DNA from: Paenibacillus gyeongsangnamensis
GTDB taxonomy: Bacteria; Bacillota; Bacilli; Paenibacillales; NBRC-103111
Reading direction: 5' to 3'
Assembly (NCBI RefSeq): GCF_027533625.1
Contig: NZ_JAQAGZ010000007.1
Coordinates: forward strand, 224,648 to 288,647
Length of the DNA stretch: 64,000 bases
The first letter of the stretch is position 1; every line of letters starts with the position of its first letter. Below the pieces are notes generated by a model. It saw nothing but the letters and a program-made list of their open reading frames with translations. It had not been told where the DNA came from and ran no database searches. The position numbers and the translations under genes are program-made. This document shows positions 1-7,208 of this stretch, piece by piece.

Positions 1-7
1 CTTAGTA

Positions 8-124
8 GTAAACCTATTCCCTGCGGAAAGTTTACGGCCGCATTTGAAATCAAATGGTACCCTCGAAGAGGTTATATTCATGACCATTTGATTTCTAAAG
101 CGGTGGAGCGGGGAATAGGTTTAC
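8..124. repeat. Nested inverted-repeat (foldback) element upstream of engB
   Basis: Two nested pairs of perfect arms are visible. The outer pair is 8-21 with 111-124 (14/14, GTAAACCTATTCCC and its complement). The inner pair is 46-58 with 83-95 (13/13, GAAATCAAATGGT and its complement). No ORF is supported inside. The arrangement is that of a short MITE-like or foldback element between the upstream gene (lonA in B. subtilis order; not in this window) and engB. Its right arm carries AAGCGGTGGAGCGGG at 98-112, a motif also found with one mismatch in the foldback element of the valS leader. Confidence 0.7.
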
Positions 125-189
125 GAGGATCAGGTGACTTTTTTGCAGGACCTCGCCGCCCCGGCTCATCACAGAAATGAGTGAATTCC

Positions 190-837
190 ATGAAAGTCAA
201 TCAAGCCGAATTCGTAATCAGCGCGGTCCGGCCGAGCCAATACCCTGAGGACGGCTTGCCGGAGATCGCTCTGGCAGGCCGCTCCAATGTCGGCAAGTCG
301 TCGCTGATCAACCGGATGATCCAGCGCAAGAATCTGGCGCGCACCAGTTCGAAGCCGGGCAAGACGCAGCAGCTGAACTATTACCGCATCAATACGGACT
401 TATTCTTCGTCGATTTGCCGGGTTACGGATACGCCCAGGTGTCCAAGACCGAGCGGGAAAAATGGGGCAAGTTCATCGAGGCCTATTTGACCGGGCGTGA
501 ATTATTGAAGCTTGTGCTGCTGATCATCGATCTGCGGCACCCGCCGTCCAAGGACGATCAGGCCATGTATGCCTGGCTCAAACATAACGGCCTTCCGGTC
601 TGTATTGTGACGACCAAAGCCGATAAAATCCCGAAGGGCAAATGGCAGAAGCACATCAAAATAATTAAAGAAACGCTCGAGGCCGACAAGGGCGATCCGC
701 TCGTGCTGTTCTCCTCCGAAATCGGGCTGGGCAAGGACGAGCTTTGGCAGGTCATAGAGGAACGGATAGGCTATGTGCCGTCCGGTGCGGCGGAGAGAGC
801 CGCTTCAGATGAGGCGCCGGAAGCCGCCGAGCAATAA
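190..837 (+). CDS. engB: Ribosome biogenesis GTP-binding protein EngB/YsxC
   Basis: TRAFAC-class GTPase needed for late assembly of the 50S ribosomal subunit in Firmicutes. The sequence shows the P-loop GRSNVGKS (residues 30-37), the SSKPGKT switch region, G3 DLPG followed by YGYA, and the G4 motif TKAD. The length of 215 aa is near the usual size, with an acidic alanine- and glutamate-rich tail. The ATG at 190 was chosen over the GTG at 181 because family members begin with a short Met-Lys-Val segment before the conserved ISAV; no strong SD precedes either. An intrinsic terminator follows. In B. subtilis the gene sits between lonA and the hem operon, and here it keeps its place upstream of hem with several genes inserted between. 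Confidence 0.95.
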   Translation: MKVNQAEFVISAVRPSQYPEDGLPEIALAGRSNVGKSSLINRMIQRKNLARTSSKPGKTQQLNYYRINTDLFFVDLPGYGYAQVSKTEREKWGKFIEAYLTGRELLKLVLLIIDLRHPPSKDDQAMYAWLKHNGLPVCIVTTKADKIPKGKWQKHIKIIKETLEADKGDPLVLFSSEIGLGKDELWQVIEERIGYVPSGAAERAASDEAPEAAEQ

Positions 838-845
838 ATTTAAAT

Positions 846-881
846 GCCGAACGACGGAAGCCCGTGCGTCTCGGCTTTTTT
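846..881 (+). terminator. Intrinsic terminator after engB
   Basis: An imperfect GC-rich stem, GCCGAACGACGG pairing with CCGTGCGTCTCGGC around a short loop, is followed by a run of T. It lies 8 nt after the engB stop codon. Confidence 0.75.
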
Positions 882-1143
882 AATATATATGTCTTAAACC
901 GCGGACCGTCGGTTAAGTATATCTTGAGAACTCCCGACATATGATGGAAAGCGGCCAACAAGGGAGCAAAGCGGAGAAAAAACCAGCAATTTGTATTAAA
1001 CGCCGCAGGGAAACGGAGAACTTCCGCAGGGAAAGTGAGTTTTTTATAACTTAGCCAGCAATCCTGTGAGGAAAACGCGAAATTTTCTGAATTCTAGCCG
1101 AAATTGAGCGCTCCGGCTGCAGGAATATTAAATAAATATGTAG

Positions 1144-1149
1144 TATAAT
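1144..1149 (+). promoter_or_regulatory. -10 element upstream of a structured leader
   Basis: A perfect TATAAT with no convincing -35 (the region 17 bp upstream reads AGGAAT). It ends 6 nt before the first arm of the leader RNA fold at 1156, so a transcript would start at or next to the base of that fold. The stretch 882-1143 holds no gene; it contains only short direct repeats such as CCGCAGGGAAA at about 1001 and 1025. Confidence 0.45.
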
Positions 1150-1155
1150 GTATAT

Positions 1156-1269
1156 AAGAAAAACTCCTTATCGGAGGCTTTCAAATAAGCCAGACCGTTT
1201 ATGGCGGAAGTTTTTCTTGGTACAGAAAGTCGCAGTCCGCATTAATGCTTTAGCGAACTTAAACTTTCT
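1156..1269 (+). ncRNA. Candidate structured leader RNA, family unknown
   Basis: The perfect 10-bp arms AAGAAAAACT (1156-1165) and AGTTTTTCTT (1209-1218) enclose three small hairpins: CTCC/GGAG, GGCTT/AAGCC and CCG/CGG. The result would be a multi-branched junction of about 63 nt. A second pairing, AGAAAGT (1224-1230) with ACTTTCT (1263-1269), follows. The fold begins where a transcript from the TATAAT at 1144 should start, and it precedes the CDS at 1337. I do not recognise a known riboswitch class. Function is unknown. Confidence 0.4.
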
Positions 1270-1336
1270 ATATCGTTAAGAAAACAGGTTCAATGATTAG
1301 CTTTATGGTTCGAAAAAAATGAATCGAGGGATTTTT

Positions 1337-1924
1337 ATGGCAATGAGGTTAGCGACCGAATACGTCAAAACCTGCCTACAATTAACGGAAGCTGAAATGG
1401 CGATGTTCATCCAGATGTTTGTCGATCAGGAGGCTTCACTGCAAGTTAAGGTACTCGAGAATGGAAGTCAAGAAGTGGTGCTCCTCGACGATGCGGGCCA
1501 AGAGATTATCCTCTCGTTCGAGAAAGAAATCGATCTTTACGTTTGCCGCGGAACCTGCCGCATTACGAACAAGAATTTGGTCAATGTGATGCGCAAAGCC
1601 GTGTCCGAATTTAAGGGAGACGCCGTCGTGCACCGGATTTATCCGTCCTATACGATGGAATATACGTATAAGCAAGGCGCGGTCGTCCGTATCGTGGAAA
1701 AATCCGCCGCCGCCGATAAAATCATTTACGAATACAAAGATACCATTGGCCAAATGGAACAGCTTTATCAGAATAAAGCTGTTGAACAAGAAATCGATGC
1801 GATCAAAGCGCAAATCAACGGGTTCCTCGATCTTAGAAATCAGCTGGAGGATCCGATCGTCCGCGAGCAAATCGACGGCCGGCTGCAGAAGCTGACGCAC
1901 CGTTTGTTCGTACTCGAAGCTTAA
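1337..1924 (+). CDS. Conserved protein of unknown function (195 aa)
   Basis: I do not recognise a characterised function. The 195-residue soluble protein begins MAMRLATEYVKTCLQLTEAE and looks like a small mixed alpha/beta protein with a charged C-terminal helical segment (about residues 140-195, rich in Glu, Gln, Arg and Leu) that may form a coiled coil. No signal peptide, membrane segment or catalytic motif is visible. My recollection is that similar short proteins occur in Paenibacillus genomes, some with doubtful peptide-synthetase labels; this was not checked. The ATG at 1337 was chosen because GAGGG lies 6 nt upstream; the ATG at 1319 lacks an SD. It has its own leader and terminator, so it is probably monocistronic. 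Confidence 0.75.
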   Translation: MAMRLATEYVKTCLQLTEAEMAMFIQMFVDQEASLQVKVLENGSQEVVLLDDAGQEIILSFEKEIDLYVCRGTCRITNKNLVNVMRKAVSEFKGDAVVHRIYPSYTMEYTYKQGAVVRIVEKSAAADKIIYEYKDTIGQMEQLYQNKAVEQEIDAIKAQINGFLDLRNQLEDPIVREQIDGRLQKLTHRLFVLEA

Positions 1925-1955
1925 GCATATAATTTTGCATATTAATGAATATTAG

Positions 1956-2000
1956 GAGCTCCTTCGCCGCGTCCTTACGGATGTCGAGGGAGTTCTTTTT
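1956..2000 (+). terminator. Intrinsic terminator after the 195-aa unknown gene
   Basis: The stem GAGCTCCTTCG pairs with CGAGGGAGTTC (with G-T wobbles) across an 18-nt loop and is followed by TTTTT. Confidence 0.65.
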
Positions 2001-2181
2001 GCATGAATATGCATTTGTAAATCATTTGTAAACTCTGTGATAACCACACACCAACAGGGAGGCTTCCGCATATTTTGTTCAATGTGTGACAAGGTGAAAT
2101 GCAATCATCGCCTGGACAAAAAAAAGTATTGCATTTCTGTTCAATAGATGTTATTTTTATTTTCGTTGATTGAAAACAAAA

Positions 2182-2258
2182 TAGGAACCAGGATTCACTC
2201 AGGACATTGAATGTTGCGAGAGAGCTATTCCCTCGGGAAGTGAATGACGTAGGTCCTA
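2182..2258 (+). promoter_or_regulatory. Hairpin in the speD 5' region
   Basis: TAGGA (2182-2186) pairs with TCCTA (2254-2258), ATTCACT (2193-2199) pairs with AGTGAAT (2239-2245), and a GAG/CTC stem closes the middle. The fold lies about 50 nt before the speD start in a 385-nt AT-rich intergenic stretch that has no ORF. It could be a structured 5' UTR; no known class is recognised. Confidence 0.35.
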
Positions 2259-2309
2259 GCGGATGAAATTTTTTACAACATTTTATTCCTAGGAAGGGGG
2301 AACCGGAAG

Positions 2310-2711
2310 ATGGAATACTCAACTTTCGGAAGACACGTAGCCGTTGATACATGGGGAGTGGATTTTGATCTGCTCAACAACGCGGAGTGGCTACAAGCAC
2401 AAATGGTAGAAGCTGCTGAGGTTTGCGGGGCGACCGTATTGTCGGTTCAATCCAAACAGTTTGAACCCCAAGGGGCAACGGTTCTTGTATTGCTGTCGGA
2501 AAGCCATCTCTCCATTCACACGTATCCTGAGAAAGGATTCGCGGCACTTGATTGCTATACTTGCGGCGAAACTGTGGATCCTCAACTCGCGATCGAGCAC
2601 ATGCTCTCCGTGCTGAAGCCTGAAGTTGCGCATGCCAAGAAGCTCGTGCGCGGCATGGGTGAGTTGCAAGTGGAAACACCGGTATTGAAGCAAGAACAAT
2701 TGGTGAAATAA
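2310..2711 (+). CDS. speD: S-adenosylmethionine decarboxylase proenzyme
   Basis: A pyruvoyl-dependent enzyme that decarboxylates S-adenosylmethionine to supply aminopropyl groups for spermidine synthesis. The 133-aa length matches the short prokaryotic class (SpeH/SpeD type). The self-cleavage site is recognisable in LSESHLSIHTYPE: cleavage between Glu64 and Ser65 would create the pyruvoyl group. His70 and the Cys in DCYTC are the conserved processing and catalytic residues. The start is supported by AAGGGGG 9 nt upstream. A strong terminator follows, so it is a single-gene unit. No spermidine synthase gene lies in the window. Confidence 0.95.
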   Translation: MEYSTFGRHVAVDTWGVDFDLLNNAEWLQAQMVEAAEVCGATVLSVQSKQFEPQGATVLVLLSESHLSIHTYPEKGFAALDCYTCGETVDPQLAIEHMLSVLKPEVAHAKKLVRGMGELQVETPVLKQEQLVK

Positions 2712-2726
2712 GGATATATGCGATAC

Positions 2727-2760
2727 AAATAACCACGGGGCTCCGTGGTTATTTCTTTTG
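2727..2760 (+). terminator. Intrinsic terminator after speD
   Basis: The 12-bp perfect stem AAATAACCACGG/CCGTGGTTATTT is followed by CTTTTG. Confidence 0.85.
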
Positions 2761-2818
2761 CCCCCGTCCCATACAATCTGTTAATAGGCTGGCAGCTTGT
2801 ATGGAAGGGGAGGCATAT

Positions 2819-3349
2819 ATGAGAAAGTGGAGAAAAAAAGGATTCATGTACGCGATCGTCGTGGTGTTGGTGGTATGGCCGATCTTTCAGGTCGTCCATT
2901 TATTAGGCAAACCGTCGCCGGTGGAGCGTCCGGATAAGCTGCTCTATCAGGTTTCTTTGTTCCAAATGGAGCTGCTGGGCAGCTATTTGCAAACCGGTAC
3001 GAAATCGCAGACCACCGACGGGCTGAACGCCCTGCGTCAAGCCGTCTATTCGGCTCAGTTCGCCCACGATCATTTGATCCTGGCCTACGGCGAAGCCCGC
3101 CTGACGAAGCTGGACTCGCTGTCGGACCTGATGCAGTACATCCTCCGCCTTCAAGTCGGCGGCGGCCGTCAGCTCCGCGCGGACGAATCCCAGGCTTTAA
3201 ACGATGTAAACAACCAGTTCGCCGTCCTTTATGACGCTTATAGCAAACTCTTATCCAGCGGCGGAGACATCGTCTCGTCCCAAAACTCCCGCCTTCAGGA
3301 GGCGGACAAATCGATCTCCCTGCTGCTGAAGCGCAAGCTGCTGCAATAA
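2819..3349 (+). CDS. Membrane-anchored protein of unknown function
   Basis: I do not recognise a family. The 176-aa product begins MRKWRKKG, followed by one hydrophobic segment (about residues 9-30) preceded by Arg and Lys, so it is probably an N-in, C-out anchored protein. The outside part is predicted mainly helical, with a Gln/Leu-rich middle (about residues 45-120) and a basic end. No catalytic motif is seen. The ATG at 2819 was chosen because GGGGAGG lies 5-6 nt upstream; an in-frame ATG at 2801 would place that SD inside the gene. No clear terminator follows. Confidence 0.8.
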   Translation: MRKWRKKGFMYAIVVVLVVWPIFQVVHLLGKPSPVERPDKLLYQVSLFQMELLGSYLQTGTKSQTTDGLNALRQAVYSAQFAHDHLILAYGEARLTKLDSLSDLMQYILRLQVGGGRQLRADESQALNDVNNQFAVLYDAYSKLLSSGGDIVSSQNSRLQEADKSISLLLKRKLLQ

Positions 3350-3406
3350 TGCTGCCGCGATCCCCGGGAAAAGGTATAGGTTTCACCGTTTGGGAGGAAA
3401 CTAAAA

Positions 3407-3508
3407 ATGGCAGCACGTGGGTCGGTTAGTTTGCGATTGGCGAAATTTGGAAGTGTGGATGGGTTGATGAAAGGTTTTTACGTTTCCAACAGCTGTTGCA
3501 TATGGTGA
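3407..3508 (+). CDS. Possible 33-aa peptide
   Basis: A short ORF starts at an ATG preceded by GGGAGGAAAC at good spacing. It encodes 33 residues beginning MAARGSVSLRLAKFG and ending with two Cys, Ile and Trp. The SD is as strong as those of real genes nearby, but there is no recognised homologue or context, and such short ORFs arise by chance. Confidence 0.2.
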   Translation: MAARGSVSLRLAKFGSVDGLMKGFYVSNSCCIW

Positions 3509-3584
3509 TATGAACAGGAGCTGTATTGAATGGGGTTTTTGTAAAGTTTGGAGCAGTTAAAGGTGTTGACGGGTTTTTGGAGCG

Positions 3585-4050
3585 CTTCCCGTAGGGGAGC
3601 CGCTCCGCTTCTCCATTCCCGACTGGGGTGAAGCGGTTCGGACAAAGATGCGGTCGCTTCCCGAAGAAGAGGGAAGTCGACCGAGCTAGCGCCGTGAAGC
3701 GTGTTCGGCGGGCGGCCGCTTCCGTCAGGAAGCCGGCCCCCCGCCGAACGAACGCGATCCCGGCACCAACGACGTTCGCCGTGCGCCTCTGCCCAGAATC
3801 ACGTTACTCTCAAACCGTTTCCGCACGCCGTAAAGCGTGTCCGAGCCTTGGTTTAACCGTGTTTCCCACCGGGAAACGGTTAAACCAAGACTCGGACGAA
3901 AAGCGCTCCCCGCACCAGCCCCGCCGCCCGAAGCGTGGGGGTCCAGGGGGCACTCAGGCCCCCTGGGGTCCCCCTTATGAAGGGGGATTTAGGGGGATGG
4001 ATCCGGGGGTGCAGGGGCCCTCCCCGCAATAAAGGGGTCGACAGGGGAAG
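3585..4050. repeat. Hairpin-rich non-coding block with REP-like motifs
   Basis: A very GC-rich stretch made of successive strong inverted repeats. One is about 3698-3756 (GTTCGGCGGG with CCCGCCGAAC). One is about 3838-3899 (a stem of about 25 bp including GTTTAACCG, with GTCCGAG/CTCGGAC ends). One is about 3938-3975 (GGGGGTCCAGGGGG with its complement). Another is about 3970-3995, where CCCCCTTATGAAGGGGG runs into ATTTAGGGGGAT. The last is ACAGGGG/CCCCTGT at about 4031-4047. ORFs crossing it are low-complexity Pro/Arg/Gly translations and are not genes. It is probably repeat or REP-type DNA accumulated upstream of hemA. Confidence 0.6.
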
Positions 4051-4100
4051 CCCCTGTAAAAAAACTTTCATAAATAATGTCGGAAAAGCTCGTACCCTTG

Positions 4101-4109
4101 TGATATAAT
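4101..4109 (+). promoter_or_regulatory. Extended -10 promoter of the hemA operon
   Basis: TGATATAAT is a TG-N-TATAAT extended -10 with a perfect hexamer, 36 nt before the hemA ATG. The -35 is weak, as is usual for extended -10 promoters. Confidence 0.55.
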
Positions 4110-4144
4110 AAGTTAAATAATTGAGGAGGAGGCAGGTGAACCAG

Positions 4145-5539
4145 ATGCATATCGTCGTGGCAGGCTTAAATTACCGGACGGCACCGGTGTCCATCAGAGA
4201 GAAATTCGCATTCGCCGAAGGGGATTTGCCGCAGGCGCTTCAGGAGCTCAAGGTGACGAAGAGCGTCATGGAGTGCGTCATCGTGGGCACCTGCAACCGG
4301 ACGGAATTATATGTGGCCGTGGACAGGGAGAACCTGTGCACGCACTATTTGCGCGAATTTTTTGAGAATTGGTTCGGCATTCCCCGGGAGCAGTTTAACA
4401 AGCATTTATATATATATGAGAATGAACAAGCGATGAAGCATTTGTTCCGCGTGACGAGCGGTCTCGATTCGATGGTTATCGGTGAGACGCAAATTCTGGG
4501 CCAGGTACGGGATGCGTTCCTGCTGGCGCAGCAGCAGAAGACGACCGGCGTCCTGTTCAACCAGCTGTTCAAGCAGGCCGTCACGATGGCCAAACGGGCG
4601 CATACCGAAACCGGCATCGGTGAGAACCCGGTATCGGTCAGCTATGCGGCGGTGGAGCTCGGCAAGCGCATCTTCGGCAGCTACGACCAGAAGAAGGTGC
4701 TTATTATCGGCGCCGGCAAAATGAGCGAGCTGACCGTCAAGCACCTGTATGCGAACGGGGCGGACGAGGTAGTCGTCGTGAACCGGTCGCTCGGGCGGGC
4801 GCAGGAGCTGGCCGATAAGTTCCATGGCGTGGCGAGTACGATGGACAAACTGCTGGGCCATCTGGAATCGGCCGACATCGTCATCAGCTCGACCGGCGCA
4901 GCCGGATTCGTGCTGACGGCGGAGCAGGTATCGGGGGTGCTCCAGAAGCGCAGATCCCGGCCGCTGTTCATGATCGATATCGCGGTGCCGCGGGATCTCG
5001 ACCCGCGTCTGGGCGAAATGCCTAACGTGTTCTTATACGATATCGATAATCTCCAGTCGCTGGTCAACAGCCACCTGGAAGAACGCCGCAAAGCCGCGGT
5101 GCAGATCGAAGAGGGGATTGTGGCGGAAATCGCAGCCTACAACCAGTGGACGAGGACACTGGGGGTTAGCCCGGTGATTCAGGCGCTGCAGTCCAAGTCG
5201 TCGTCCATACATGAGGAAACGATGGACAGCCTGATGAAGAAGCTGCCGGATCTGGATGAACGCGAGCTGAAGGTCATTCACAAGCTCACGAAGAGCATGA
5301 TGAACCAATTGCTGCGGGATCCGATTGTCCGTATTAAAGAAATGGCAGCGGAGCGTCACGGAGACGAGGCGCTGGACCTGTTCACGGAAATCTTCGCTTT
5401 GGAGGAGCGGCTTGCCGCCCTGAAGCAGGCGGAAGCGGCGGCGCGTCAGCAGGAAGCGCAGGCGGCGCACGAGAGCCTGAAGGAAGAACTGCTTTCCAAG
5501 GTCAGAGTTACGCCGGCGGATATTCTCGCCAAAGCTTGA
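4145..5539 (+). CDS. hemA: Glutamyl-tRNA reductase
   Basis: An NADPH-dependent enzyme that reduces glutamyl-tRNA(Glu) to glutamate-1-semialdehyde, the first committed step of C5 tetrapyrrole synthesis. The N-terminal MHIVVAGLNYRTAPVSIRE, the catalytic Cys50 in GTCNRTEL, a central NADP-binding Rossmann region (IIGAGKMSE) and a C-terminal helical dimerisation domain are visible. The length of 464 aa is normal. The ATG at 4145 matches family N-termini; a GTG at 4136 lies too close to the GGAGGAGG SD at 4125-4132 but cannot be excluded. It is first in hemA-hemX-(met8-like)-hemC-cobA/hemD-hemB, with a 15-nt gap to hemX. Confidence 0.97.
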   Translation: MHIVVAGLNYRTAPVSIREKFAFAEGDLPQALQELKVTKSVMECVIVGTCNRTELYVAVDRENLCTHYLREFFENWFGIPREQFNKHLYIYENEQAMKHLFRVTSGLDSMVIGETQILGQVRDAFLLAQQQKTTGVLFNQLFKQAVTMAKRAHTETGIGENPVSVSYAAVELGKRIFGSYDQKKVLIIGAGKMSELTVKHLYANGADEVVVVNRSLGRAQELADKFHGVASTMDKLLGHLESADIVISSTGAAGFVLTAEQVSGVLQKRRSRPLFMIDIAVPRDLDPRLGEMPNVFLYDIDNLQSLVNSHLEERRKAAVQIEEGIVAEIAAYNQWTRTLGVSPVIQALQSKSSSIHEETMDSLMKKLPDLDERELKVIHKLTKSMMNQLLRDPIVRIKEMAAERHGDEALDLFTEIFALEERLAALKQAEAAARQQEAQAAHESLKEELLSKVRVTPADILAKA

Positions 5540-5554
5540 CCGGAAAGGAAGACC

Positions 5555-6379
5555 ATGGTCACTCAAAGCTGGTTATACGATGCGATCTTGTATATATATG
5601 CCCTGAGCCTCCTGTTTTACTTCAAGGACTTTGTCGGTCCGAACCGAAGTGCCAAACGGATGGGGACAGGGTTGCTTTCATTTGTCTGGGTGCTGCAGAC
5701 GGCCTACCTGATTTATAGTTTACTAGGCGGCAGCGGAATCAAAGTGTTCTCCAAGCTGGAAACGCTCTTTATCCTATCGTGGCTGCTAGTGACCGTATCG
5801 CTCGTCATCAACCGGTTTTTCCGGATCGAGCTGTTCGTTTTTCTGGTCAATGTATTCGGCTTCGCGATGCTGGCGCTGCACGTGTTCAGCAACCCGAGAG
5901 TCGCGCCCAGCTTGTCGCAGTGGAATATCAACGACGAGCTGCTGTTCATTCACGTGTCGCTTGCCACGGCGAGCTATGCAGCCTTTGTCGTGGCTGCAGT
6001 CTTTTCCGGCATGTACTTGTTCCTGCACCGCAAGCTCAAAGAGAAGCAGTGGAGCCAGCAAATGCTGAGGCTGCCGAGCCTGGAGAAAACGGACCGCTAT
6101 GCGTTCGTGTCCGTCGTCATCGGCCTGCCGCTGCTCGTACTGGCGTTGTCGCTCGGGCTCGTATGGATCGCCCTGGAAGGAAACTTGCAGCTGTTCTTCG
6201 ATCCGAAGGTGCTGAATTCCTGGTTCGTGCTGCTGGCCTACATTTTTTACTTGTTCCAGCGGCTGGTGATGAAGACGTCCGGTTATAAGCTGGCTTGGTG
6301 GAATTTCGCCGCTTTTCTGATCATGGTGTTGAATTTTGTCCTCGCAAACTATTATTCTACGTTTCACCAATGGTCGTAG
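5555..6379 (+). CDS. hemX: HemX, CcsA/ResC-like integral membrane protein
   Basis: A polytopic membrane protein of 274 aa with about eight hydrophobic segments, of the cytochrome c assembly (CcsA/HemX) family. In B. subtilis HemX lies at this same position after hemA and lowers the cellular level of HemA. The spacing of segments and the C-terminal tryptophan-rich end fit that family. The start ATG is preceded by GGAAAGGA. It lies 15 nt from hemA and 15 nt from the next gene, so co-transcription is expected. The exact biochemical activity is not established by the sequence. Confidence 0.88.
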   Translation: MVTQSWLYDAILYIYALSLLFYFKDFVGPNRSAKRMGTGLLSFVWVLQTAYLIYSLLGGSGIKVFSKLETLFILSWLLVTVSLVINRFFRIELFVFLVNVFGFAMLALHVFSNPRVAPSLSQWNINDELLFIHVSLATASYAAFVVAAVFSGMYLFLHRKLKEKQWSQQMLRLPSLEKTDRYAFVSVVIGLPLLVLALSLGLVWIALEGNLQLFFDPKVLNSWFVLLAYIFYLFQRLVMKTSGYKLAWWNFAAFLIMVLNFVLANYYSTFHQWS

Positions 6380-6394
6380 AGAGGCGGTGTACGG

Positions 6395-7120
6395 ATGCCC
6401 AAACCGGAACGGACAACGTATTACCCCGTTATGCTGGACCTGAAGGGCAAGCCCTGTATCGTGATCGGCGGCGGTGCGGTGGCGGAACGGAAAACGGCCT
6501 CCTTGCTGGAAGCGGAAGCGGAGGTTACGGTCGTCAGCCCTGAATGTACGGAGCAGCTGAACGCATGGGCGGACGCGGGGGTGATCCGCTGCCATAAAGC
6601 GGAGTATTCCGAGGGCCTTCCTGAGCTGGCGGACGCAGTGCTTATTTTTGCCGCAACGGACCGTTCCGATGTGAATGAACGGGTACGGAGGGAAGCCGCC
6701 GCGCTGGGAAAGCTGGTGAACGCCGCAGACGACGGCGGCGAGGGAGGATTTATTCTCCCCGCAGTCGTCCGCAGAGGACGGCTCACGCTTGCCGTCTCGA
6801 CCGGCGGAGCGAGCCCGGGACTGGCTTCCCGGCTTCGCTCCCAATTGGAGGAGACGTTCGACGATGCCTATGAGCCCTATCTGGACCTGCTGTACCGCCT
6901 TCGAACGATGCTGCAAAGCCAGGTGGCGCTCCCGCGGGAGAGGCAGCAGATGATGCGGGCCGCCCTTGCCTGGGACTTGCTTGGTCCGATGCGCGACGGC
7001 CGGTGGCCGGCGGAGCGGAGCGAAGAGCTGCTGGCCCATATACGGCGGCAGCCGACGATGCAAGGAATGATGGAGGCCGAAGACTGGATCAGGCAAGTTT
7101 TGAGACAGAATGGGCAATAA
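6395..7120 (+). CDS. Precorrin-2 dehydrogenase / sirohydrochlorin ferrochelatase-type protein (Met8/CysG-N family)
   Basis: It oxidises precorrin-2 to sirohydrochlorin with NAD+, the step after CobA; family members such as Met8 also insert iron to make sirohaem. The N-terminal Rossmann motif VIGGGAVAERKT (from about residue 23) and the conserved ATDRSDVNERV and VSTGGASPGLASRLR blocks identify the family. The length of 241 aa is slightly longer than the ~160-200 aa Firmicute forms, and the C-terminal third is helical. Its place inside the hem operon, two genes before a CobA-HemD fusion, shows that sirohaem and haem branches are made together. Whether it also chelates iron cannot be told from the sequence. 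Confidence 0.9.
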   Translation: MPKPERTTYYPVMLDLKGKPCIVIGGGAVAERKTASLLEAEAEVTVVSPECTEQLNAWADAGVIRCHKAEYSEGLPELADAVLIFAATDRSDVNERVRREAAALGKLVNAADDGGEGGFILPAVVRRGRLTLAVSTGGASPGLASRLRSQLEETFDDAYEPYLDLLYRLRTMLQSQVALPRERQQMMRAALAWDLLGPMRDGRWPAERSEELLAHIRRQPTMQGMMEAEDWIRQVLRQNGQ

Positions 7121-7208
7121 TGGTAAGCGTTCGGCACGTCATAACAAATGACGGTTACATAATAAAGGTTCAATAGGACTGGAAAAGAGTCAACCTGGGG
7201 GTGGGCGT

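Noticed and set aside
3628..4071. ORFs of 134 aa (+) and 63 aa (-) across the hairpin block before hemA
   Set aside because: Their translations are low-complexity Arg/Pro/Gly strings with PPKSPF-like fragments typical of translated REP DNA, they have no SD, and they coincide with strong inverted repeats.
5786..7117. 443-aa minus-strand ORF opposite hemX and the Met8-like gene
   Set aside because: A His/Arg/Gln-rich shadow frame of two clear plus-strand genes.
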